A DNA stretch of 5,743 bases from an uncultured archaeon (GTDB taxonomy: Archaea; Halobacteriota; Methanosarcinia; Methanotrichales; Methanotrichaceae). A model generated the notes under the pieces. That model was not told where the DNA came from. It did not search any database and saw only the letters and a program-made list of their open reading frames with translations. Both the position numbers and the translations under genes were made by a program. The stretch lies in NCBI GenBank assembly GCA_902385025.1, contig CABMDX010000348.1, forward strand, positions 1 through 5,743. Direction: 5' to 3'. This document shows positions 1-5,632 of the stretch, one piece after another (the stretch's first letter is position 1; each line of letters opens with the position of its first letter).

Positions 1-159
1 GGCCATGCCCGTGAGAGCCCGCCCGACATGAAACATTTCCTGCCAGACAGGAGCCATCACTCCCGGAAAGCCGAAGGTGAGCGCTCCCGGCCAGAAGATG
101 GCGATACAGCAGCCCAAAATGACCAGTGCGCCGTTCTCGCTTTTTGGCAATTGATTCAT
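1..159 (-). CDS. MFS transporter, N-terminal fragment (runs off left edge)
   Basis: This is the first 53 codons of a minus-strand gene beginning at ATG 159-157; the frame is open to base 1. The peptide starts MNQLPKSENGALVILG. A hydrophobic helix covers about residues 11-31 and includes the run FWPGALTFGFPGVMAPVWQ, followed by EMFHVGRALTG. A first helix rich in Gly and Pro ending in a GFPGVM-type turn is typical of the oxalate/formate antiporter and monocarboxylate branch of the major facilitator superfamily, so an inner-membrane organic anion or small-solute carrier is likely. The substrate cannot be read from this fragment. The ATG lies one base after the arcS TGA (163-161) with no clear ribosome binding site, which suggests translational coupling in an operon. 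The family call rests on one helix only. Confidence 0.72.
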   Translation of the reverse strand, partial: MNQLPKSENGALVILGCCIAIFWPGALTFGFPGVMAPVWQEMFHVGRALTGMA

Positions 160-160
160 T

Positions 161-1927
161 TCAAACCGGTTTTCTCTCTTTTACATGCCGCAGTTCCACA
201 GCCACGCCCCGGCGGGACTCGACCATCTCCCAGCCGGACATTCTTGCCCTGCCAAGCCCAAAGGCGCGCTCTCCTTCAACAATTACCTCGTCGCCTGGCC
301 GGATCTGTTCATCTGCATCCATCACTCCTGGCGCCAGGAGCGAGCCCTTGGGGACAAAGTCTCCGATGGTCACGATATACCTGCCGAGGGGCTCCAGCCG
401 CTTTGCCCCCAAGAGCGACAGGGCCAGAGAGCCATTGGGCGTGTTCGCAGCCAGAGGCCTCTTATTCTCGTCTTGCAGCTCTCGCCCCCTCACCTGGACG
501 CGTCCCTGCAGTAGGGCGCATCCTGCACCCTCGCCGAAGTAATAGTCTGCCTGGGCCTTGTAGCGCAGCAGCCGCAGATCCGGAAGGCGAAGAGCGCCGC
601 GGCAGGCCTCCGATACGGCAGCCGAAAGCTTCTCCAGGGCAAGAGAATTGGTGCCTCCGCCGGTATAGGCTGCATCCAGGCCCGTGTCCCTTACGGCCTC
701 CTCCAGCTCTCCATCCAGGTGGGCCACAATTCTTGCATATTTGTTCTTCTTCAAAAATGCCTCCAGACAGCTGCAGAGCCACGCTCTCTCCTCTCTATCC
801 CAGCGACCGGTGACCGGAACGTCGTAGCTGGCTGCAGGATAGCACTCCTCCAGTTCCCTTGGCACGAGGGCCAGGGGTGAGGTCAGGATAAGCTCATGCA
901 AATATCGACGGCTGGATCCTATGGCCTCGGCAAAGAGGCGGTGAGAGCGGGAGGTTGAATAGGGCTTTCTGGCGGAGCAGGGAAGCAGCAGGAGAACATC
1001 GCACACAGGAGCCGTATAGCGCTCCCGCACACGCTCGGCGAAGCGAGTGACCTCCACTCGCCCCAGTGATTCGGAGGTATTGGCGAAGAAAGTGCTGTGT
1101 CGATGCTCAGGCGTTCTCCGCTCAAGGTAGCTATGCTCCTGATCCAGCAGGCGCAGGCATGCGGTCTGATCAGGGGTCACGCGCACCTGCCGCTCTACAT
1201 ATTCGCGTATAGTCTCCGAGCGGATGGCATCTCTGACCACCAACAGCTCTTCCTCAAGCTTTTGGAGGTTATGGGAGACCAGCAGATTGACAGCCTCTGG
1301 CCCCGTCTTATCGCAGCCTTCCGCTAGCTTTCTGCAGTGTTCGCAGCGGCAGGGCAGCTCGGCCTTCTCGCTAAAGCTCCAGACCCCATCCCTGGTATGA
1401 TAGCGTCCCAAAAGGCCGTCGGCCACAACGCGAGTTGTGTCCAGAAGATCGACTCCGAGATATACCAGAAGAGCCAGGTTGGCGGGAGAGGCCAGAGCGG
1501 GAGCAAAGAGCGCGGTGTCCGCCTGCGTCAGATTCCTGGCAGCTATGACCGAAGCAACCAGGTCTCTTGGATTTTTCAGGGTTCCGGCCTTTGCCAGCAC
1601 ATAGACATCTGCCTTCTCTGGCCTCTCTTTCAAGAAGGGACTTATGACGACGCCCTTGGGGCCATCGATTTCCACGGCAGGAAGCGATGATGGCGGCTAG
1701 CTATGAAGCGCGGCAGGAACCCAGGGCAAGATGGCCAGCCTCTTATTGCCCCTCAAAGCCTCTGCGGCATTTGCAGCAATCTGCCGGCTCGCAAAACTGT
1801 AGAGGCTGCCTGCCGAGATATAATCCTCTGCAGAAATGAGGGCGGGAGTGCTGATCTGCCTTTCCAGGAGAAGCTTTCCCATTCGTGCGGGGCCGTCGCG
1901 CCTTTGGACCTCGAAGAATTTGGTCAT
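161..1927 (-). CDS. arcS: Archaeosine synthase ArcS (TgtA2-like), frame interrupted by one in-frame TAG
   Basis: ArcS modifies preQ0 at position 15 in the D-loop of archaeal tRNAs; in many Euryarchaeota it attaches lysine and the radical-SAM partner RaSEA then yields archaeosine. Here 588 codons run in one frame from ATG 1927 to TGA 163-161, close to the usual ArcS length, but codon 77 is TAG. Residues 1-76 hold the TGT-like opening (FEVQRRDGPARMGKLLL, then ISTPALIS). Later come a TGT-type zinc site (C193, C195, C198, probably H219), the ArcS hallmark PCSARKPYSTSRSH at about 316-329, and a C-terminal PUA domain at about 516-581 (IVTIGDFVPKGSLLAPG, then GLGRARMS). GGTGG at 1938-1934 lies 6 bases before the ATG and supports that start. 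The part after TAG could only restart at GTG 1675, which has no visible ribosome site and would lose the start of the fold. If TAG is a true stop in this cell, this is a recent pseudogene. Family identity is firm; functional state is open. Confidence 0.9.
1697..1699 (-). other. In-frame TAG codon 77 of arcS
   Basis: Reading the minus strand, the frame gives Pro-Ala-Ala-Leu-His-Ser, TAG, then Pro-Pro-Ser-Ser-Leu-Pro-Ala-Val-Glu-Ile-Asp-Gly. There is no frame change across it, and the coding signal is good on both sides. It falls in the linker between the first strands of the TGT-like barrel and the next conserved block, not at a catalytic motif. A one-base change could make it from several sense codons (for example CAG, GAG, AAG, TGG, TAC or TAT). 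Confidence 0.9.
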
Positions 1928-2022
1928 TATGTGCCACCAGCTTCTTCATGAATGCAGGCGCATGATAGTGAGCAGTTGTCGATCATCATAATAGCAGCAA
2001 AAGAAGGCTTGATCATATAAAA
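1928..2022 (-). promoter_or_regulatory. Candidate arcS promoter, leader and ribosome binding site
   Basis: On the minus strand TTTTATAT at 2022-2015 is a good archaeal TATA box. Initiation about 25 bases downstream would place the transcript start near 1990-1995 and leave a leader of roughly 65 bases. GGTGG at 1938-1934 is the likely ribosome binding site. A second weaker TATA-like stretch (GATATAAAC) lies just upstream near 2040. This is read by eye, not scored. Confidence 0.45.
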
Positions 2023-2098
2023 TGGATGGGCGAGTTTATATCCAGAGCTCTTATGCTATCGGAAGTCGGTTAATGTATCTGAAAACAATATGAATAAA

Positions 2099-2107
2099 TT
2101 TATAAAA
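2099..2107 (+). promoter_or_regulatory. TATA box of the repeat/channel gene
   Basis: TTTATAAAA, preceded by an A-rich flank, matches the archaeal TATA consensus. The expected start site, about 25 bases downstream of its centre, is close to 2126-2130. That coincides with the TTG used here as start codon, so the transcript may be nearly leaderless. The 1950-2127 gap is the divergent regulatory region between arcS and this gene; no operator palindrome was recognised in it. Confidence 0.5.
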
Positions 2108-2127
2108 TGTAGAAAGACTTAGATACT

Positions 2128-3633
2128 TTGAGGGAGGGCATTGGCTCTGAGGGAGGTCTTGTCCTGAGGAGCTGGCTGCTGCTACTATTGGTTTCTGTTG
2201 CAATGGTAAATGCATCAGGGATTGCGTTGTCTGCTTCCAGCTATCAGCAGATCTCGGCTGAGGATATTGTGGAAAAGACCAACAGCAGTCCCGTCTTCTA
2301 TGATTTTGTCGTCATCAACGGGGACCTCTGGCTCAACAATACTCAATTTTATCCGATCCATATCACCAATTCCATCATTCGCGGGAATGTATCCTGTGAA
2401 GGAGTCACATTCCTTGGAGACGTGGACTTCAGCGACACTGTATTTCAAAATAATGCCATATTCAACTCCACTAAATTCCAGGAAGCTGCAAATTTCAACA
2501 ACAGCAGCTTCAATGGCATTTCGAGTTTCAATATGTCGAGCTTTGCCCATGGAGGCACCTTTGATTTTGCCAAATTTGCGGGCACGGCAGATTTTGCCAA
2601 TGCCTGGTTCGATAAATTCGGAACATTTTATAATGCAACATTCTTCCAGGACGCTCTCTTCTATCTATCGGAATTCAACGGGGCCTATCTCAACTTCGGG
2701 TCCGCTCAGTTCGAAAAGAACCTCGATTTTTCAGGCAGCCGGTTCAATACATATTGCTTTTTTGAGGGGGCAAATATAGGCGAAACCGGGGACTTTCATA
2801 CCTCGAAGTTCACCAATGGGGTGGATTTTGTGAATGCCACATTCCAGGGTTATGCCAATTTCGACAGGAGCCACTTCATCGAAAATTCTCTATTTTCCGG
2901 AATCAATTTCTGCAGCGTCGCAGATTTCCAGAACACCAAATTTGATGGCGCGACATTTTTCAATGGCACTCGATTTGGCAAAAGTGCGCTATTCGATAAT
3001 GCTCAGTTTGAGGCGCCGTCTGATTTTAGCGGTGCGAAGTTCGAGAGCGACCTCTCCATGAACAGCACATCGATTCGAAAGATGGTGCTGGATGGATCGA
3101 CTTTTGGCAAGAGCTCCAGGCTATTTCTGGCAAAGGCGGACATCAACCGGTTGATGGTTGAGTGGAGCCTGATAAAGGACATTCTCAGCTTCGATTCCTC
3201 TGCCTATCTGTCCCTTATCAAGAACTACAAGGATCTCGGACAGGGCAATGACGCCAACGACTGTTACTTCGAATATCGGCAATTGAGCCAGATGCACAAG
3301 CCATTCGGCCTATCCAAGGCGCTTGACGCTCTCGCCTGGCTCTCCTGCGGCTATGGAGTCCGTCCGCACTATGCGCTCTTTTGCGGGACCGTCATTATCA
3401 TCATATTTTCCCTGATCTATTGGCTTGGAAGAGGAATCGAGGGCTTCAAGGACATGCATGGCCATCATCTCATCATCTCCTCGACTCTCTTCAGCATTCT
3501 GGCCTTTACCGCCAATGCCAAGGGTCTGCCATTCAGGGGGCATTACAGGTATCTGGGTATTGCCGAGGGCATAATCGGATGGCTGCTCATGGCTCTGTTC
3601 TTGGTCACCTTGGGAAAGCTGATGATAGGATAA
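2128..3633 (+). CDS. Secreted Phe-repeat (pentapeptide-like) protein with C-terminal two-helix channel-like module
   Basis: The product is up to 501 residues. A signal sequence lies at about residues 14-30 (RSWLLLLLVSVAMVNASG), with likely cleavage after VNA. Residues about 50-340 form a repeat domain in which Phe recurs at alternating steps of 5 and 6 residues (F101, 106, 112, 117, 123 and so on to F305), the pattern of Pfam Pentapeptide_3-type beta-helices. Many N-x-S/T sequons in this part fit surface exposure and archaeal N-glycosylation. A linker (SLIKNYKDLGQGNDANDCYFEYRQ type) leads to TM1 at about 416-433, a loop at 434-472 and TM2 at about 476-496 (EGIIGWLLMALFLVTLG), resembling an Ion_trans_2 pore module. 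The expected TxGYG filter is replaced by TANAKG (461-466). TTG 2128 is the only usual-type start codon upstream of the signal sequence; ATG 2203 would cut it. Repeat and membrane parts are clear; function is unknown and channel activity doubtful. Confidence 0.85.
   Translation: MREGIGSEGGLVLRSWLLLLLVSVAMVNASGIALSASSYQQISAEDIVEKTNSSPVFYDFVVINGDLWLNNTQFYPIHITNSIIRGNVSCEGVTFLGDVDFSDTVFQNNAIFNSTKFQEAANFNNSSFNGISSFNMSSFAHGGTFDFAKFAGTADFANAWFDKFGTFYNATFFQDALFYLSEFNGAYLNFGSAQFEKNLDFSGSRFNTYCFFEGANIGETGDFHTSKFTNGVDFVNATFQGYANFDRSHFIENSLFSGINFCSVADFQNTKFDGATFFNGTRFGKSALFDNAQFEAPSDFSGAKFESDLSMNSTSIRKMVLDGSTFGKSSRLFLAKADINRLMVEWSLIKDILSFDSSAYLSLIKNYKDLGQGNDANDCYFEYRQLSQMHKPFGLSKALDALAWLSCGYGVRPHYALFCGTVIIIIFSLIYWLGRGIEGFKDMHGHHLIISSTLFSILAFTANAKGLPFRGHYRYLGIAEGIIGWLLMALFLVTLGKLMIG
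2129..2156 (+). repeat. Direct repeat TGAGGGAGG, two copies
   Basis: TGAGGGAGG occurs at 2129-2137 and again at 2148-2156, 19 bases apart, at the very start of the repeat/channel gene. Both copies look like purine-rich ribosome binding sites. The second sits 7 bases before CTG 2164, an in-frame but rare start codon that would still keep the whole hydrophobic signal segment. This leaves the true start uncertain. Confidence 0.5.
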
Positions 3634-3675
3634 AAAAATTTGGAAAAATAGATCTAAAAGGGTTATTATTCTCGC
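3631..3675 (-). terminator. T-tract terminator of the small secreted gene, in a convergent gap
   Basis: Downstream of the minus-strand stop at 3676 the minus strand reads CCCTTTTAG, then a T5 run (3648-3644) and a T7 run (3638-3632), a typical archaeal multi-T termination region without a needed hairpin. It overlaps the stop codon of the convergent plus-strand gene. The plus strand has only weak T runs here, so termination of the repeat/channel gene is less obvious. Confidence 0.5.
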
Positions 3676-3924
3676 CTATTTTGGCTTGGGCTGGCGCCCC
3701 TTTACATTTTCAAAGGCGTTTGTGCTGCTGTTATCCTCGGTTGTGTTCATGAGCGTTTCGTTTGTGTATTCGCCTGTCTCATTGGCGGCGGACGCATTTT
3801 CCAGCGTCTCATTGCTGCTCGTGGCACTTTCATTTGACAGTGCAGCATTCTCTGCGATGGATAGACCAAAGCACAGAATTGACAGAGCGAAAAGGATTAT
3901 TATAGATGCAGTGAATCTCTTCAT
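3676..3924 (-). CDS. Small secreted Asn/Ser/Thr/Glu-rich protein, hypothetical
   Basis: The 82-residue product begins MKRFTASIIILFALSILCF, a clear signal peptide with likely cleavage after LSIA (about residue 24). The mature part of roughly 58 residues is low complexity, acidic and strongly enriched in N-glycosylation sequons: seven N-x-S/T sites (NES, NET three times, NAS, NTT, NSS). It ends in a basic tail, KGRQPKPK. ATG 3924 is chosen over the in-frame ATG 3939 because GGAGGAG at 3937-3931 sits 6 bases before it; that purine motif would be inside the gene with the earlier start. The stop is TAG. No folded domain is visible and no family was recognised; a heavily glycosylated surface or envelope peptide is an inference. 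The gene stands alone, convergent to the repeat/channel gene. Confidence 0.68.
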   Translation of the reverse strand: MKRFTASIIILFALSILCFGLSIAENAALSNESATSSNETLENASAANETGEYTNETLMNTTEDNSSTNAFENVKGRQPKPK

Positions 3925-3930
3925 TTTGCA

Positions 3931-3937
3931 CTCCTCC
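3931..3937 (-). promoter_or_regulatory. Strong ribosome binding site of the small secreted gene
   Basis: GGAGGAG on the minus strand, 6 bases before ATG 3924, is a near-perfect anti-16S match and decides the start. An upstream TTAAATTA at 3968-3961 is a possible TATA box, at a spacing that would give a short leader, but it is a weak match. Confidence 0.6.
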
Positions 3938-3999
3938 ATTTCGGCTTGTATGCCCTCTATTAATTTAAGTTTTGTGTTGAATTCGAAAGCGAGCTTTGC

Positions 4000-4031
4000 A
4001 GGCAGGCCGGGAATAGATTTTTGGCCTGCCT
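4000..4031. repeat. Perfect 9-bp inverted repeat with 14-base loop
   Basis: AGGCAGGCC at 4000-4008 pairs exactly with GGCCTGCCT at 4023-4031, leaving a loop of 14 bases that is T-rich on the plus strand. On the plus strand it is followed by an AT-rich run (TATATTTATATTATTT), so it could act as a hairpin terminator in that direction, but no plus-strand gene ends here. On the minus strand it lies upstream of the small secreted gene, where it could be an operator or a leader structure. Confidence 0.5.
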
Positions 4032-4082
4032 ATATTTATATTATTTGGGTCGTTATACCCATATTAAATATAATTAAAAGAA

Positions 4083-4186
4083 TTTAAACGATTCTTCCTA
4101 GCTGGCGTGGAGACGTAGGCTTCAGTTCTGGGGCTTCTTAGCGCAGCGGGTAAGTACGATGCAGCCTGTCCGGTGCGGGCCGGCCT
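4083..4186 (-). mobile_element. Possible degraded 3' end of an IS200/IS605-type element
   Basis: This stretch is far more GC-rich than the AT-rich sequence on its right-hand neighbour gene and on its left. On the minus strand it contains GAAGCC twice (4137-4132 and 4123-4118). The second is followed by a broken hairpin: CCTA/TAGG (4119-4116 with 4100-4097) enclosing CGT/ACG. A GAAGCC followed by a hairpin is common at the end of tnpB-only elements. One frame reads SPRTEAYVSTPARKN, which could be a tnpB tail, but no catalytic or zinc-finger part is present. I could not fold the stretch as a tRNA either. This is a guess from composition and layout. Confidence 0.22.
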
Positions 4187-4203
4187 TAAAAAAAGGGGCC
4201 TCG
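4185..4203 (-). terminator. T7 terminator of the metallophosphoesterase gene
   Basis: Just after the minus-strand tandem stops TAA TAA (4209-4204), the strand reads GAGGCCCC, then a T7 run (4194-4188), then AAGGCC. The T run flanked by GGCC halves can form a weak hairpin. This suits intrinsic termination for the gene ending at 4207. Confidence 0.5.
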
Positions 4204-4206
4204 TTA

Positions 4207-5433
4207 TTATTCGAGGTTCCAATACGGAGCAGAGAATGTACCGGTTACGTGATAATAGTACATACGGCCATTGGGATTTTTGATATCTTGGCTCATGATG
4301 TCTTTCCAAGTGTCGCTACCCTTGCACATCATGCGCAGATGCAGATTGGTCGCATCATCGGGTATGGCAAAACCGCAGGTGCTCCCGCGGGCCTGCTCCT
4401 CAGATTCGAGTTTTTTGTTTCCGCCCCAATAAAAGGAAATAATGTATTTGGCCACAAAGTCGCCCGAATTCTCGATGAAAACCTCGCTGGGACGCAGGAG
4501 TCGAACAAACCAGACATCAGGCAAGATGTTACAGGTTCCGTTGCTGCTGTCTATGATTTTAACATTCATGGTGTCTAAAGGATATCCGTCTGGCGAGATT
4601 GAACCACCTTGTTCAACCCAAGCATACAGATATTTGTTCCAGTCAGCTGAACCACAGTTAAATTTTGGGATACCATGGCCATTCATGCAAGGGTTGGGAG
4701 AGGTATAAAATCCGGTTTTATCGCCATGGGCGTGATCATGCCCGCAGAAAACGGCCGAAACGCTGAATTTTTGGCAAAGTTCCCAGAATTTTTTGGCATC
4801 CGAATCGGTCCAATTATTCATCATGTCATGAATATTGAGGATAATGGATTTCCCCTGTTTCCGGGCGAAGCGCAGATCTTTCTCCAACCACTCCCAGCAC
4901 GGATGGATGTTGACGGCTATGCTCTTTCCCCGATCAGAACGAAAATTCGACCACGAATTCTGATACGCCGGATAGTTGTTTGCATTAACGTAATGAATAT
5001 TGCCAATATCCCAGGAATAATCAAGGCTGCCGGTAATGGTTTTTTTAGTTGGGCTGCTATCTTCATTCACGTCAAAATTGACTCCTACTTTGGCAGCAAC
5101 ATTATGCACAGAACTGATTAGATATTCAACCATCCTGGTCGCACCTCTGTTTTCAAAGGTATCGTTGACATTTAGCTGGTAATCATGGTTTCCAAGGCCC
5201 GGAAAAACGAGGAAGGATTGGGATTCATAGAGTTCTTTATACTTATCCAACTGATCGTCATGCCCATAATTGGTGAGATCACCAACGACAATGATTCCAC
5301 GACATCGATACTCGTTCGTCTTCTCCATCTCAGCGGCCGTCTCAAAGACCGACTTGGCATGCAGAACATTTCGGTTCACATCTCCGCGACCCAGCTGGGG
5401 ATCTGATATGAAGATCATTAAATCTAGAGTCAT
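4207..5433 (-). CDS. Calcineurin-like metallophosphoesterase with C-terminal cytolysin-like beta-sandwich domain
   Basis: The protein has 408 residues from ATG 5433. The dinuclear-metal phosphoesterase motifs appear in order: SDPQLG at 10-15 (DxQ in place of the common DxH, as in CPPED1-type enzymes), VGDLTNYG at 50-57, GNHD at 81-84, an isolated His in NIHD at about 202, and GHDH at 231-234. It should hydrolyse a phosphoester; the substrate is unknown. Residues about 317-408 form a second domain whose order of features (NSGDFVAKYIISF, then GFAIP, TNLHL, a C-x-G turn with Trp, and a final GTF-x-x-P) recalls the C-terminal beta-sandwich of thiol-activated cytolysins. No signal peptide is seen, so the enzyme appears cytoplasmic. 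An in-frame TTG at 5457 would add 8 residues; ATG is preferred, with GGAG at 5449-5446 upstream (12-base spacing, rather long). The gene is AT-richer than arcS and stands alone, ending in tandem TAA stops. Confidence 0.88.
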   Translation of the reverse strand: MTLDLMIFISDPQLGRGDVNRNVLHAKSVFETAAEMEKTNEYRCRGIIVVGDLTNYGHDDQLDKYKELYESQSFLVFPGLGNHDYQLNVNDTFENRGATRMVEYLISSVHNVAAKVGVNFDVNEDSSPTKKTITGSLDYSWDIGNIHYVNANNYPAYQNSWSNFRSDRGKSIAVNIHPCWEWLEKDLRFARKQGKSIILNIHDMMNNWTDSDAKKFWELCQKFSVSAVFCGHDHAHGDKTGFYTSPNPCMNGHGIPKFNCGSADWNKYLYAWVEQGGSISPDGYPLDTMNVKIIDSSNGTCNILPDVWFVRLLRPSEVFIENSGDFVAKYIISFYWGGNKKLESEEQARGSTCGFAIPDDATNLHLRMMCKGSDTWKDIMSQDIKNPNGRMYYYHVTGTFSAPYWNLE

Positions 5434-5445
5434 ATTTAGCGTTCG

Positions 5446-5502
5446 CTCCGTTATCAATCACTATAACAGTGGTCTATAAAACGAATATCTATAAATATAT
5501 TT
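5446..5502 (-). promoter_or_regulatory. Candidate promoter of the metallophosphoesterase gene
   Basis: On the minus strand two TATA-like boxes stand in series: one within AAATATATTTATAGAT (5502-5487) and TTTTATAG at 5481-5474. The nearer one predicts a start near 5450-5455, which would exclude or barely include the TTG at 5457 and favours the ATG at 5433 with a leader of about 20 bases. GGAG at 5449-5446 is the only ribosome-site-like motif. Confidence 0.45.
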
Positions 5503-5632
5503 CTTAAAGCTCATTTTTAGTAACTTTGACTCTGCGAATTAGGGCTTAATTCCGACTTTTCCCTCTAATATAATTATCTTCCAAGCCTTTTAAACAGAAT
5601 TCTATTGATATATTTTATACCTTAACTCCGCA
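5503..5632. other. AT-rich intergenic stretch, no gene seen
   Basis: Between the stop of the right-edge gene and the phosphoesterase promoter there is only AT-rich sequence with frequent stops on both strands. It contains further TATA-like strings on the minus strand (GGTATAAAATATATC near 5622-5608) but no conserved RNA shape, repeat or coding frame that I could recognise. Confidence 0.5.

Noticed and set aside
126..1700. Several open frames of 60-260 codons on the plus strand, and other minus frames, across the arcS region
   Set aside because: They are shadows of GC-rich arcS: Pro/Arg/Ser-rich, low-complexity translations with no motif, overlapping a gene with clear family hallmarks.
1676..1927. 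Residues 1-76 of arcS as a separate small gene, with a second gene starting at GTG 1675
   Set aside because: Both pieces are in the same frame, the first matches the ArcS N-terminus, and GTG 1675 has no ribosome site. One interrupted gene explains them better than two.
2210..3061. Alternative frames inside the repeat/channel gene, up to 189 codons
   Set aside because: They arise from the repetitive coding sequence of the real frame; no signal peptide, motif or ribosome site supports them.
3686..4087. Plus-strand frame of 133 codons opposite the small secreted gene
   Set aside because: Its hydrophobic look is the complement of the Asn/Glu/Thr-rich minus-strand gene, which has a strong ribosome site, signal peptide and terminator; the plus frame has none of these.
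4178..4185. GGCCGGCC palindrome as a possible operator
   Set aside because: It is an 8-base GC palindrome inside a GC-rich patch downstream of a gene, with no matching copy elsewhere in the window; chance is sufficient.
4130..4200. tRNA-like string TTAGCGCAGCGGGTAAG, resembling a D-arm
   Set aside because: The D-stem halves do not pair, and no anticodon arm, T-arm (GGTTCRA) or matching acceptor stem follows within tRNA distance.
5461..5514. Minus-strand mini-ORF of 17 codons (MSFKKYIYRYSFYRPLL) upstream of the phosphoesterase
   Set aside because: It has no ribosome site, overlaps the TATA boxes and has the composition of random AT-rich sequence.
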